Part shown: in pieces, positions 26,291 to 35,025 of the stretch
Layout of the letters: every line of letters begins with the position of its first letter
Numbering within the stretch: position 1 is the stretch's first letter
Source of the DNA: CADEED01 sp035502995
GTDB taxonomy: Bacteria; Pseudomonadota; Gammaproteobacteria; Steroidobacterales; Steroidobacteraceae
Length of the DNA stretch: 64,000 bases
Direction: 5' to 3'
NCBI GenBank assembly: GCA_035502995.1
Contig: DATJTW010000109.1
Coordinates: forward strand, 1-64,000
Translations under genes and position numbers: made by a program
Notes under the pieces: generated by a model
Database searches by the model: none
What the model was told of the DNA's origin: nothing
The model's input: only the letters and a program-made list of their open reading frames with translations

Positions 26291-27133
26291 TTACTTCTTG
26301 ACGAACTTGAGCGTCATGCGGTCGGACTCGCCGATCGCGTCGTACTTGGCGCGGTCGAAGGAGGCCTCGACGGGCTTGCCGTCCGCCGAGGACTGGCGCG
26401 TCGGCGGCAGCGTCCACACGCCGAACGGGTGGTCCTTCGTGTCCTTCGGGTTCGCGTTGATCTCGGACTTGCCGTCGAGCTTGAGACCGGCCTTCTCGGC
26501 GGTCTTGATGACGTAGGCCTCGTCGACGTAGCCGTTGAACACCGACGGATCCTGGCCGGCCTTCGCGCGGTGCTGCTCGACCGCGAGGATGCCGCCCGGC
26601 TTCAGGCTCTGCGCGACGTTCGCGAGGTTCGTCTCGAACGTACCCTGCCGCACCCAGCCATGGATGCCGCGCGCCAGCAGCACGAAGTCGAATTTGTTAG
26701 CCGGCAGCGGCGCGGCCTTCGCGCCCCAGTTCACGAGGTTCACGGTGCCGTACACCGCGGCGTCCGCGTATTTCGCCGCGAAATCGTTGCGGCCCTTGCG
26801 CGCGTTCTCGGACAGGCCCGGGTCGGAGATGTCCGCGGCGGTCGCGTAGAACTCGCCCTTGTTGGCGCGCGCGTACGGCGCGAGGATCTCCGTCCACCAG
26901 CCGCCGCCCGGCTGAATCTCGAGGATCGACATGCCCGGCTTCAGGCCCCAGAAGCTCAGCGCCTCGGCCGGATGACGCTCGTGGTCGCGGGCCTTCGCAT
27001 CCGCCGACCGCCACGAACCGGCGACGGCCTGGACGATGTCGGCCGACGGTTTCTTGTCGGCGGCGTGCGCGAAACCCATGACGCCGACGACCGCGGCCGC
27101 GAGCATCGTCGCGGCGATCTTGCGTAACTGCAT
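26291..27133 (-). CDS. Exported class I methyltransferase-like protein
   Basis: A 280-residue protein with a clear signal peptide (cleavage near 24, AHA-ADKK). The rest looks like a Rossmann methyltransferase: ILEIQPGGGWWTEILAPYA for SAM binding, FVLLARGIHGWVRQG, and KPGGILAVEQHRAKAG. This matches a family of predicted exported methyltransferases. SAM is not known to be available in the periplasm, so its real ligand is unclear. The ATG has GAGAGGGA seven bases upstream. It lies 34 bp after the tRNA-Gly gene on the same strand and is followed by DUF502. Confidence 0.85.
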   Translation of the reverse strand: MQLRKIAATMLAAAVVGVMGFAHAADKKPSADIVQAVAGSWRSADAKARDHERHPAEALSFWGLKPGMSILEIQPGGGWWTEILAPYARANKGEFYATAADISDPGLSENARKGRNDFAAKYADAAVYGTVNLVNWGAKAAPLPANKFDFVLLARGIHGWVRQGTFETNLANVAQSLKPGGILAVEQHRAKAGQDPSVFNGYVDEAYVIKTAEKAGLKLDGKSEINANPKDTKDHPFGVWTLPPTRQSSADGKPVEASFDRAKYDAIGESDRMTLKFVKK

Positions 27134-27167
27134 GTTCAGATCCCTCTCGGTTGGAATTCGTCCGGGA

Positions 27168-27241
27168 TGGAGCGGGTGATGGGAATCGAACCCACGTTAG
27201 TAGCTTGGGAAGCTACAGTTCTACCATTGAACTACACCCGC
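27168..27241 (-). tRNA. tRNA-Gly (CCC)
   Basis: On the minus strand this 74-nt gene begins GCGGGTGTAGTTCAATGG, has the anticodon stem GTAGC / GCTAC around TTCCCAA (anticodon CCC), a T-arm GTGGGTTCGATTCCCAT, and an encoded 3' CCA. The acceptor arms GCGGGTG and CACCCGC pair fully. Confidence 0.96.
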
Positions 27242-27269
27242 GCCCGGGCGACGGAGAATACCGCAACCG

Positions 27270-27878
27270 ATGTCGACGCCGATACCATCCGCACCGCCAC
27301 CGCTGATCGTCATGGCGCTGCCCGACGAGTCGCGCGGACTGCTGGAAAAAGCCGGCGCGCGCGTCCTGTATACGGGCGTCGGCAAGGTGAACGCCGCGGC
27401 CGCATTGGCGCGACGCCTCGCGGAATTGCGTGCCGCGAACGCGACGCCGCCGCTCGTCGTCAATCTCGGCACGGCCGGCAGCCGCGCCATCGCGGCGCAC
27501 ACGCTGGTCGAGTGCGACCGCTTCGTGCAGCGTGACATGGACGTGAGCGGACTCGGCTTCCCCGTCGGAGTCACGCCGTTCGACGAGGCGCCGGCGATGC
27601 TCGAGGTCGCGCCGCTGTTCCCGCACATGCGCCGCGGCGTGTGCTCGACGGCCGACTCGTTCGCGACGCATCGGCACGACGTCGGCGGCGACGTGGTCGA
27701 CATGGAGGCGTTCGCGCTGGCGCGCGTGTGCCGTGCCGATGGCGTGCGCTTCGCCTGCGTGAAGTACGTGACCGACGGCGCCGACGCCGATTCGGCCGCA
27801 CACTGGCAATCCGCGCTGGACGCCGCATCGCGCGCGTTCGTCTCCCTCTACTCGACCCTGGTGAATCGTCCCGAATGA
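27270..27878 (+). CDS. MTA/SAH nucleosidase-like phosphorylase
   Basis: A 202-residue protein of the purine nucleoside phosphorylase superfamily. It has the nucleoside site GVGKVNAAAALA, NLGTAGS near the base, the catalytic VDMEAFALARV (the ME pair that binds ribose hydroxyls), and the general acid region KYVTDGAD. This pattern is that of 5'-methylthioadenosine/S-adenosylhomocysteine nucleosidases, which recycle methyltransferase by-products. It is shorter than E. coli Pfs (232). Its TGA overlaps the trmB ATG, so it is coupled with a methyltransferase. Confidence 0.85.
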   Translation: MSTPIPSAPPPLIVMALPDESRGLLEKAGARVLYTGVGKVNAAAALARRLAELRAANATPPLVVNLGTAGSRAIAAHTLVECDRFVQRDMDVSGLGFPVGVTPFDEAPAMLEVAPLFPHMRRGVCSTADSFATHRHDVGGDVVDMEAFALARVCRADGVRFACVKYVTDGADADSAAHWQSALDAASRAFVSLYSTLVNRPE

Positions 27879-28567
27879 ACGAAGAACTCCGACATCGCCC
27901 CATCCGCAGTTTCGTCGTGCGCACCGGCCGCATGACCGTCGGCCAGTCGCGCGCGCTCGAGGAGCTGTGGCCGACGTACGGTGTCGAGTACGCAACGCAG
28001 CCGCTGGACCTCGATGCGACGTTCGGCCGCACCGCGCCGCGCACGCTCGAGATCGGTTTCGGCAACGGCGAACATCTCGCCGCGCTGGCGCATGCGCATC
28101 CGGACCGCGACTACTTCGGCATCGAAGTGCATCGCCCCGGTGTGGGCCACCTGCTGATGCTGGCCGCCGCGAATGGCTCGACGAATCTGCGCGCGAGCCA
28201 GCACGACGCCGTCGAAGTGTTGCGCGAGCAGATCCCGCCCGCGTCGCTCGACGAGCTGCTCGTGCTGTTTCCGGATCCCTGGCACAAGAAGCGGCATCAC
28301 AAGCGCCGGCTGATCCAGCCGCCGTTCGTCGAGCTGGTCGCGTCGCGAATCGCCGCGGGTGGCGTGTTCCGCCTGGCGACGGACTGGCAGAACTACGCCG
28401 AGCAGATGCTCGAGGTGATCGGCGCGTCGGAGTCGTTCGAGAATCTCAGTGAATCCGGCGACTGGGTGCCGCGGCCCGACGAACGGGCGCCGACGCGCTT
28501 CGAGAAGCGCGGCGAGCGGCTCGGGCATGGCGTCTGGGACCTGGCGTTCCGGCGCCGCGCCGGGTAG
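27875..28567 (+). CDS. trmB: tRNA (guanine-N7)-methyltransferase TrmB
   Basis: A 230-residue enzyme that makes m7G46 in tRNA. SAM binding is EIGFGNGEHLAALA and the acidic IEVHRPGVGHLL; the tRNA-binding and catalytic motif is FPDPWHKKRHHKRRL, followed by PPFVELVASRIAAGG and ATDWQNYAEQM. ATG at 27875 overlaps the nucleosidase stop (ATGA). Full length. Confidence 0.97.
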   Translation: MNEELRHRPIRSFVVRTGRMTVGQSRALEELWPTYGVEYATQPLDLDATFGRTAPRTLEIGFGNGEHLAALAHAHPDRDYFGIEVHRPGVGHLLMLAAANGSTNLRASQHDAVEVLREQIPPASLDELLVLFPDPWHKKRHHKRRLIQPPFVELVASRIAAGGVFRLATDWQNYAEQMLEVIGASESFENLSESGDWVPRPDERAPTRFEKRGERLGHGVWDLAFRRRAG

Positions 28568-28589
28568 CGCTGCCACCCGGCAGCGCGAG

Positions 28590-29222
28590 CTAGTGGAGCG
28601 CGAAGCTCGCGCGTAGGCCGTCGACTACGAACTGCACCGCCAGCGCGCCCAGCACGACGCCGAACAGGCGGTTCGCGACGTTCGTGCCGGTGACGCCGAT
28701 GATCCGCATCAGCGGCGCGGCGACCCACATCGCCAGCAAACAAGACGCGAGCACGACCAGCGCGCAGCCGAACATCACCAGGAACTGCAACGGGTGCTGG
28801 GTCACCGGGATCGGTCCAAACCAGAGCAGCAGCGTGGTCAGTGCACCGGGACCGGCCATGAACGGAAATGCAAGCGGGAAAACCGAGATGTCAGCACGCT
28901 TCCTGCTCTCGACTTTCTCGTCGCTCGAGGTGCGCGTCCCGGATTCGCGGGCGAACACCATCTCGAGCGCGATGAGGAAAAGCAACAAGCCGCCGAAGAT
29001 CCGGAACGAATCGATGGCGATGCCCATCGCCGTCAGGAAACCGGCGCCGACCAGCGCGAACAACAGCAGGATGCCGCTCGCGACGAGCACGGACTTCAGC
29101 GCCATCTTGTGTTTGTAGGCCTTGCTCGCGCCGTCGGTGAGACCGGAGAACACCGGGATCAGCGAGATCGGTTCGACGACCACGAAAAACACGATGAAAA
29201 ACTTGACCGCCTGTTCCCACAT
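28590..29222 (-). CDS. MarC family integral membrane protein
   Basis: A 210-residue protein with six predicted membrane helices. FFVVVEPISLIPVF at the start and PLAFPFMAGPGALTTLLL in the middle are MarC (formerly UPF0056) hallmarks. The family is of unknown transport role and is not responsible for multiple antibiotic resistance despite its name. ATG at 29222 gives the usual N-terminus; the open frame extends much further upstream but that part overlaps the promoter side of the next gene. It is convergent with trmB. Confidence 0.93.
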   Translation of the reverse strand: MWEQAVKFFIVFFVVVEPISLIPVFSGLTDGASKAYKHKMALKSVLVASGILLLFALVGAGFLTAMGIAIDSFRIFGGLLLFLIALEMVFARESGTRTSSDEKVESRKRADISVFPLAFPFMAGPGALTTLLLWFGPIPVTQHPLQFLVMFGCALVVLASCLLAMWVAAPLMRIIGVTGTNVANRLFGVVLGALAVQFVVDGLRASFALH

Positions 29223-29334
29223 GATGCTTTGCGCAAGAAATTCGTTCTTGTAACCGACACCTTTCGGGCGCAGAGTGACTGCGACTCGACGAAAGGCGCG
29301 CGCAGCATAGCAGCAACCCGCTCGGAGGGATTCG

Positions 29335-29652
29335 ATGAAGCCCATCATCGGCAACTGGTATCGACTACAAGGAAGTGAGTCGTTCGAAGTCGTCGCGTTC
29401 GACGAGGACGACGGCACCATCGAGTTGCAGTACTTCGACGGCACCGTCGAGGAGATGGATCTCGAAGACTGGGACGCCGCGAAGGACAGCGGCTCGCTCG
29501 AGGAAGTCGAACCCCCCGAGGACTGGACCGGTTCCGTCGACGTCGATCCGGACGAAGACGACACGCGCGGCGCGCGCGAATTCGGCTACGGCGACGACGA
29601 CGACCGCCGGCAGAGCGCGAGCCGGCTCGAAGGGCTCGACCTGTTCGAATGA
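29335..29652 (+). CDS. Small acidic conserved protein (DUF6763-like)
   Basis: A 105-residue, strongly acidic protein. The start KPIIGNWYRLQGSESFEVVAFDEDDGTIELQYFDGTVEEMDLEDW reads as one compact beta-rich domain known from gammaproteobacterial genomes as a conserved hypothetical, probably DUF6763. The second half is a charged, likely disordered tail with runs of Asp/Glu. GGAGG lies before the ATG (29324-29328 region). No function is known. It is transcribed away from marC. Confidence 0.75.
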   Translation: MKPIIGNWYRLQGSESFEVVAFDEDDGTIELQYFDGTVEEMDLEDWDAAKDSGSLEEVEPPEDWTGSVDVDPDEDDTRGAREFGYGDDDDRRQSASRLEGLDLFE

Positions 29653-29698
29653 CCCGTCCGGGTAGATAGGACGCCGGCCGCGGCCCGGCGCGCCGACG

Positions 29699-30094
29699 TC
29701 ACAGCGGCTGGTTGGCGAGCGCCTCCACGTCGACGCCATCGGCCAGCAGCACGCAGCCGCCGATGACCTCCACCGCGATCTTCGTCAGCGACTGGCCCGC
29801 GCACGGGCCGAGCACGCACAGCCCCGTGTCGCGCGCGAACAGCGCGCCGTGCGAGCCGCACAGGATCAGCGCGCGATCCGGCGTCAGGAACCTGTGCGGG
29901 CGGAAGTTCAGCGGGTGGCCCGCGTGCGGGCAGTAGTTCACGAAGGCCGCGACGCCCTGCGGCGTCGTCACGACGAAGCCGCGCAGCGGCCAGTCGCCCT
30001 CGCCGACCGCGAAGCCGCGGCTGCCCGTTTCCTCGAGCTCGGCGAGCGTGCAGAGCACGCGGGTGACGTCAATCTCGCGCGGCGGTGATGTCAC
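29699..30094 (-). CDS. Rieske [2Fe-2S] domain protein
   Basis: A 131-residue ferredoxin-like Rieske protein. The cluster ligands are in CPHAGH (C and H) and CGSHGALF (C and H), separated by about 22 residues, and the third loop LGPCAGQSL follows. It resembles the small Rieske components found alone in many proteobacteria. The GTG start at 30094 overlaps the last 26 bp of ampG, so it is translated from the same message. Its redox partner is not evident here. Confidence 0.9.
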   Translation of the reverse strand: MTSPPREIDVTRVLCTLAELEETGSRGFAVGEGDWPLRGFVVTTPQGVAAFVNYCPHAGHPLNFRPHRFLTPDRALILCGSHGALFARDTGLCVLGPCAGQSLTKIAVEVIGGCVLLADGVDVEALANQPL

Positions 30095-31514
30095 GGCGCG
30101 ACAGCCAGAGCAGCAACAGCAGGCCGGGCACGCTGAGCAACGCGGTGTACAGGTAGAAGTCGCCGTAGCCGAGCGCGTTGACCATGAATCCCGACGTGCC
30201 CATCAGTAGTTTGCCCGGCAGCGAATACAGCGACGACAGGACCGCGTACTGCGTCGCCGTGTACTTCGCGCTGGTGAGGCTCGACATGAACGCGATCAGC
30301 GCCGTCCCGTGCACGCCGAGCGCGAGGTTGTCGAAACCGACGATGAACGACAGGCCGGCGTTCGTGGCCGGGCCGCGCGCCGGGATCTGCTCCGCCCAGA
30401 AATTGAACAGGCCGGTCTGTGCGCAGTCGAGCGGCAGGTGGCAGGAATACGTGCCGTAGGTCGCGTAGAACACGTTCGAGACGATGACGAGCACGCTGCC
30501 GAGCAGCAGCCCGCGCACGCGGCCGACCTTCGCGACGATCACGCCGCCGAGCACGGCGCCGACCAGCGTCGAAGGCCAGCCGAAGAACTTCGCGATCACG
30601 CCGACCTCGGTCACGCTGAAGCCGATGTCGATATAGAAGGTGTTCGCCATCGTGCCGCTCACGTAGTCGGTGAGCCGGTAGCTGGCGATGAACAGGAAGA
30701 TCATCAGCCCGAGTCCCCAGCCGTAGCGGCCGAAGAAATCGACGATCGGTCCGACGACCGCGCCGAGGAACCAGGCCACCGCGCTCTGCGCCCAGCGCGG
30801 CCAGTGGGCTCGCGCCGCGACGTCGGTCACCTTGTGCTCGCGACTCTCGGCTGATGCGGAGATCTCGCGCACCGGTTCGCGCACGAGGAACGTGGTGACG
30901 ATGCCGATGGCGGTGAGCGCCGCCATGGTCAGGTAGCTGGTGCGGAATCCGGACTCGCCCGCGATCACCAGCGCACCGGCCGACGCGACCATCAACGCGC
31001 TGCGGTAGCCGATCTGGTAGGCCGCGGCCATCGCACCCTGCTTGTCCGCCGTGGCGGATTCGATGCGCCAGGCGTCGATGGCGATGTCCTGCGTCGCCGC
31101 GAAGAAGGCGACGCCGAGTGCGAAGACGGCGACGTGCGCGATGCTGACGGCGGGATCGCTCAATGCGACGTTGAACAGGCAGATCGCGATGCCGATCTGC
31201 GCGACCAGCATCCACGAACGTCGCCGTCCGAGCGCGCGGTCGAGCACCGGCAGCGCCACGCGGTCGACCGCCGGCGCCCACAGGAACTTGAACGAGTACA
31301 TGAGTCCGACCCACGACAACATCCCGATCGTCGCGCGATCGATGTGCGCGGTGCGCAGCCACGCCGAGAGCGTCGAGAACACCAGGTAGAACGGCAGCCC
31401 CGCCGAGAATCCCAGGAACAGCATCGACAGCACGGGCCGTTCGCCGTAGACGCGCAGCGCCGCGCCCCAGCCGCGTTTCGCGGGCATCTCGGTGTTCGTG
31501 GGCGGCGTTATCAT
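30069..31514 (-). CDS. ampG: AmpG-like muropeptide/MFS transporter
   Basis: A transporter of about 481 residues with at least twelve membrane helices. GFSAGLPFYLVFSTLSAWLR, KFLWAPAVDRV, LGRRRSWMLV and AATQDIAIDAWRIE are AmpG signatures. AmpG brings anhydromuropeptides from the periplasm back for cell-wall recycling. Start codons at 31514, 31526 and 31529 are all possible; 31514 is used. The gene is divergent from pyrE with only 30 bp between starts. The Rieske gene overlaps its 3' end. Confidence 0.9.
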   Translation of the reverse strand: MITPPTNTEMPAKRGWGAALRVYGERPVLSMLFLGFSAGLPFYLVFSTLSAWLRTAHIDRATIGMLSWVGLMYSFKFLWAPAVDRVALPVLDRALGRRRSWMLVAQIGIAICLFNVALSDPAVSIAHVAVFALGVAFFAATQDIAIDAWRIESATADKQGAMAAAYQIGYRSALMVASAGALVIAGESGFRTSYLTMAALTAIGIVTTFLVREPVREISASAESREHKVTDVAARAHWPRWAQSAVAWFLGAVVGPIVDFFGRYGWGLGLMIFLFIASYRLTDYVSGTMANTFYIDIGFSVTEVGVIAKFFGWPSTLVGAVLGGVIVAKVGRVRGLLLGSVLVIVSNVFYATYGTYSCHLPLDCAQTGLFNFWAEQIPARGPATNAGLSFIVGFDNLALGVHGTALIAFMSSLTSAKYTATQYAVLSSLYSLPGKLLMGTSGFMVNALGYGDFYLYTALLSVPGLLLLLWLSRRDITAARD

Positions 31515-31544
31515 GCGCACCCGCATCATACCGAGACCGTCACC

Positions 31545-32225
31545 GTGCAGGAGTACCAGAGAACCTTCATCGACCTCGCCATGTCGCGCAGTGCGCTGCG
31601 CTTCGGCTCCTTCAAGCTCAAGTCCGGGCGCGAGAGTCCTTACTTCTTCAACGCGGGCCTGTTCGCCGACGGCGAGGCGATCGCGGTGCTCGGCCAGTGC
31701 TACGCCGCGTCGCTCGCGCGCTCGGGCCTCGAGTACGACATGTTGTTCGGCCCCGCCTACAAGGGCATCCCGCTCGCGACGACCACCGCGGTGGCGTTGG
31801 CGGAACACCACCATCGCAGCGTGCCGTGGGCGTTCAACCGCAAGGAAGCGAAGGACCACGGCGAAGGCGGCAACATCGTCGGCAGTCCGCTGAAGGGCCG
31901 CGTCGTCATCGTCGACGACGTGATCACCGCCGGCACGGCGATCCGCGAATCGGTGGACATCATCCGCGCCGCGGGCGCGGAGCCGGTCGGTGTCGCGCTC
32001 GCGCTCGATCGCCAGGAACGCGGCCAGGGAACGCAGTCGGCCGTCCAGGAAGTGTCGGCGCAATTCGGTCTGCGCTGCGTCAGCATCCTCACCCTGTCGG
32101 ACCTCATCGAAACCTTCGCGGCCGGCAGCCCGGGTGACGCAGTTCGCATTTCCGGCGAGCAGTACGCCGCTTTGCAGGCCTACCAGCGCGCCTGGGGTGT
32201 TGCCGCCATATCCCCCGGCGGATGA
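31545..32225 (+). CDS. pyrE: Orotate phosphoribosyltransferase
   Basis: A 226-residue enzyme of UMP synthesis that joins orotate to PRPP. It has the N-terminal YQRTFIDLA, FKLKSGRESPYFFNAG, GPAYKGIPLATTTAVAL, FNRKEAKDHGEGG and the PRPP-binding VVIVDDVITAGTAIRES. The GTG start at 31545 is supported by the match to the E. coli N-terminus (MKPYQRQFIE). The C-terminus is about ten residues longer than in E. coli. Its promoter must lie inside the start of ampG. Confidence 0.97.
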   Translation: MQEYQRTFIDLAMSRSALRFGSFKLKSGRESPYFFNAGLFADGEAIAVLGQCYAASLARSGLEYDMLFGPAYKGIPLATTTAVALAEHHHRSVPWAFNRKEAKDHGEGGNIVGSPLKGRVVIVDDVITAGTAIRESVDIIRAAGAEPVGVALALDRQERGQGTQSAVQEVSAQFGLRCVSILTLSDLIETFAAGSPGDAVRISGEQYAALQAYQRAWGVAAISPGG

Positions 32226-32245
32226 ACTGGGGCAGAATCCGGCCC

Positions 32246-32914
32246 ATGCGCAAAGCCCACACCCTTCCCTGCGTGGCGCTGGCGGCCGTCTTCGCGGCCA
32301 CGGCGGCGCATGCCCAGAGCTCCGCGGGCAAGCAGACCTACAAGTGGGTCGACGAGAAGGGAGTCATCCACTACGGCGACAGCGTCCCGGCCGAGTATTC
32401 GCAGCGCGAACAGCGCGTGCTGAACCAGCAGGGCGTCGAGGTCCAGAAACGCCAGGCGGAGATGTCCGCCGCCGAGGCCGCGTCGTACCAGGCGAAGCAG
32501 AAGGAAGAAGCGGAGCGCAAGCAGCACGACGTCTTCCTCGTGTCTACCTACCCGTCGGTCAAGGAGATCGAGAACGTGCGCGACGTGCGTCTCGACCAGA
32601 TCAACGGCCAGATCTCCTCGACCGAGGCGTACATCGCCAGCCTCACTACCCGCGTCGACGGCCTGAAACAGCGCGCGCTGGTCTTCGCGCCGTACAACAC
32701 CAAGCCCGGCGCGCGCCGCATGCCGGACGACCTCGCCGAGGAGATGGTCCGCGCGTTGTCGGAGCTGCGCACGCAGAACGCCGCGCTCGACCTGCGCCGC
32801 AAGGAACGTGACGTCGTGGTCGCCCAGTTCGACGGCGACATCAAGCGCTTCAAGGAATTGCGCACGTCGGCGGCCGCGCGTCTCAACGACGCGAACAAGC
32901 CGAAGAAGCAGTAG
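32246..32914 (+). CDS. DUF4124-containing exported coiled-coil protein
   Basis: A protein of about 222 residues with a signal peptide (ending AHAQ) and the DUF4124 start KQTYKWVDEKGVIHYGDSVP. A long Glu/Lys/Ala-rich helical stretch follows, likely coiled coil (about 60-100 and 120-215). DUF4124 proteins are periplasmic and uncharacterised. ATG at 32246 is used; ATG at 32222 overlaps the pyrE stop as ATGA and would add eight residues before the signal peptide. It likely shares the pyrE transcript. Confidence 0.8.
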   Translation: MRKAHTLPCVALAAVFAATAAHAQSSAGKQTYKWVDEKGVIHYGDSVPAEYSQREQRVLNQQGVEVQKRQAEMSAAEAASYQAKQKEEAERKQHDVFLVSTYPSVKEIENVRDVRLDQINGQISSTEAYIASLTTRVDGLKQRALVFAPYNTKPGARRMPDDLAEEMVRALSELRTQNAALDLRRKERDVVVAQFDGDIKRFKELRTSAAARLNDANKPKKQ

Positions 32915-32934
32915 TTAGCGGCGGGGCGCGCGCC

Positions 32935-33429
32935 TCAGCGCGTGCCGGTGCTGCCGAAACCGCCCGCCCCGCGCGAGCTGGCACTGAAATCCTCGACGAC
33001 TTCCAGCTGCACCTGCACGACGGGCACGATCACCATCTGCGCGATGCGTTCGCCCGGCTGCACGGTGAAATCGGCGGCGCCGCGATTCCAGCACGACACC
33101 ATCAGCTGTCCCTGGTAGTCGGAGTCGATCAGCCCGACGAGATTGCCGAGCACGATGCCGTGTTTGTGGCCCAGCCCCGAGCGCGGCAGGATCACCGCGG
33201 CGAGCCCCGGATCGTCGACGTGGATCGCGAGACCCGTCGGGATGAGTTCCGCCTTGCCGGCGCCGAGCACCAGCGGCGCATCGAGACAGGCGCGCAGATC
33301 CAGGCCGGCGGAACCCGCGGTGGCGTACGCGGGCAGCGGGAATTCGCCGCCGATCCTCTTGTCGAGGATGCGGACCTTCAGCGAGCGTTGGGACGGGGTG
33401 AGATTTTGCGTGGCGGCGACGGCGTTCAT
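32935..33429 (-). CDS. dut: Deoxyuridine triphosphatase
   Basis: A 164-residue dUTPase that hydrolyses dUTP to dUMP and keeps uracil out of DNA. The trimeric-enzyme motifs are all present: AGSAGLDLRA (I), PRSGLG (II), GNLVGLIDSDYQG (III), GERIAQMVI (IV) and the glycine-rich tail RGAGGFGSTG (V). Its ATG overlaps the coaBC stop as ATGA (33426-33429). coaBC-dut is a common gammaproteobacterial arrangement. Confidence 0.98.
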   Translation of the reverse strand: MNAVAATQNLTPSQRSLKVRILDKRIGGEFPLPAYATAGSAGLDLRACLDAPLVLGAGKAELIPTGLAIHVDDPGLAAVILPRSGLGHKHGIVLGNLVGLIDSDYQGQLMVSCWNRGAADFTVQPGERIAQMVIVPVVQVQLEVVEDFSASSRGAGGFGSTGTR

Positions 33430-34655
33430 GCCGGGATGCTAGCAAGCCGCGCGCCGGATTTGCGCGCCTCGTAGCGATCCGCGATCAGCGCGATGAGATC
33501 GCGCGCCAGCTGCACCTTCGGCGCCTGCGGCAGGTCCTGCCGGCCATCGCGCCACAGGACGAGCAGCGCGTTGTCGTCCTTCTCGAAGACCTTGTCGTGG
33601 CCGACTTCGTTGGCCGCGATCATGTCGAGATTCTTCTTCAGCAATTTCTGGCGCGCGTACTGCTCCACCGAATCCGTCTCGGCGGCGAAACCGACGACGA
33701 ACGGCCGCGCCGCGCCGACGCGCGCCGCGACGGTGGCGAGGATGTCGACGGTGCGCTCCATCTTGATGTCGAGCGATTCCGACGTCTTCTTGATCTTGCA
33801 TTCGACCGGGTTCGCCGGCCGGTAGTCGGCGACGGCCGCCGTCGCGACGAAGATGTCGACGCCGTCGAGGTTCTTCATCACGGCGTTCAGCATGTCGGCC
33901 GCGCTTTCGACGTCGATGCGCTTCACGCCCGGGGGCGTCGCGCAGGTGCACGGCCCGGCGACCACCGTCACGTCGGCGCCCGCGTCACGAGCGGCGGCGG
34001 CGATCGCGAAGCCCATCTTTCCGGAGCTGCGGTTGCTGATGAAACGCACCGGGTCGATGCGCTCGCGCGTCGGACCCGCGGTCAGCAGCAGGCGCTTGCC
34101 GGCCAGCGGGCCGGTGGGTGCGATCGAGTTCGAGACGTACGCCGCGAGCTGCGTGGGTTCGAGCATGCGGCCGGCGCCGACTTCGCCGCAGGCCTGGTCG
34201 CCTTCGCCCGGACCCCAGATGTGGATGCCGCGCGCCTTCAGCGTGGTGACGTTCGCCTGCGTGGCGGCATTCGCCCACATCACGCGGTTCATGGCCGGCG
34301 CCAGCGCGATCGGCGCGTCGGTGGCGAGACAGAGGGTGGTCAGCAGATCGTCGGCCTGGCCGGTGGCGAGGCGCGCGATGAAGTCGGCGGTGGCCGGCGC
34401 GATGACGACGAAATCCGCCCAGCGCGCGAGCTCGATGTGCGACATCGCCTTCTCGGCCTCGGGATCCCACAGGTCGCTGCGCACGTCGCGGCCGGACACG
34501 GCCTGGAACGTCATCGCGGTCACGAATTCGCGCGCGCCCGACGTGAGCACCACCTGGACCTCCGCGCCCTGCTCGCGCAGCCGTCGGACCAGGTCGGGAC
34601 TCTTGTACGCGGCGATTCCGCCGGTGACTCCGAGGAGAACTCGCTTGCCCTGCAT
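33426..34655 (-). CDS. coaBC: Bifunctional phosphopantothenoylcysteine decarboxylase/synthetase
   Basis: A 409-residue enzyme of coenzyme A synthesis. The N-terminal flavin decarboxylase (CoaC) has LLGVTGGIAAYKS, HIELARWADFVVIAPATADF and the PAMNRVMW motif. The C-terminal synthetase (CoaB), from about residue 185, has LLTAGPTRERIDPVRFISNRSSGKMG, AAVADYRP and KIKK. The ATG at 34655 is the expected N-terminus. dut follows with a 4-bp overlap. With coaD at 44.2 kb two steps of this pathway are present in the window. Confidence 0.98.
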   Translation of the reverse strand: MQGKRVLLGVTGGIAAYKSPDLVRRLREQGAEVQVVLTSGAREFVTAMTFQAVSGRDVRSDLWDPEAEKAMSHIELARWADFVVIAPATADFIARLATGQADDLLTTLCLATDAPIALAPAMNRVMWANAATQANVTTLKARGIHIWGPGEGDQACGEVGAGRMLEPTQLAAYVSNSIAPTGPLAGKRLLLTAGPTRERIDPVRFISNRSSGKMGFAIAAAARDAGADVTVVAGPCTCATPPGVKRIDVESAADMLNAVMKNLDGVDIFVATAAVADYRPANPVECKIKKTSESLDIKMERTVDILATVAARVGAARPFVVGFAAETDSVEQYARQKLLKKNLDMIAANEVGHDKVFEKDDNALLVLWRDGRQDLPQAPKVQLARDLIALIADRYEARKSGARLASIPA

Positions 34656-35025
34656 GGGGCGGCATTATCCGGATGGCCCCGCCGCGCCACTAGCGCGACT
34701 TTGTTATGAGCTTGTAACGGTTGTCGAAAACCCGGCGGATCAGGGGTTTAGCGGCGGCCGGCGGTCCGTGGCACGCGCGCGGGCGGCGCGCCGACCCGCG
34801 GCATCGTCGCGGCCCTGCGACGCACGTCATACGCCGTCGCGAACCCGCCCGTGTTGCGCGGCGGCGCCCGCCGCGTCCGCGCGCGTGTCAGGCATCCGCC
34901 GGTAGTTAGTGTCGCCGGCCGCGGTCGCGGCGCGCGGATGCTGACGCGCGCCCGTCGCCGACGCCGCTGCCGGGCGGCGATCGCCGACTGGATAGTCGCG
35001 CCCAACCACAACCAAGGAGAGATGC
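34656..35025. other. Noncoding gap, extremely GC-rich
   Basis: A 370-bp divergent gap between coaBC and the glycoside hydrolase-like gene. The first 80 bp are less GC-rich (TTTGTTATGAGCTTGTAACGG) and probably hold the coaBC promoter. From about 34740 the composition is strikingly CG-rich with no credible gene. A GTAGTTAG word lies at 34902-34909. AAGGAG at 35014-35019 is the ribosome site of the next gene. No terminator or known RNA was recognised. Confidence 0.6.
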
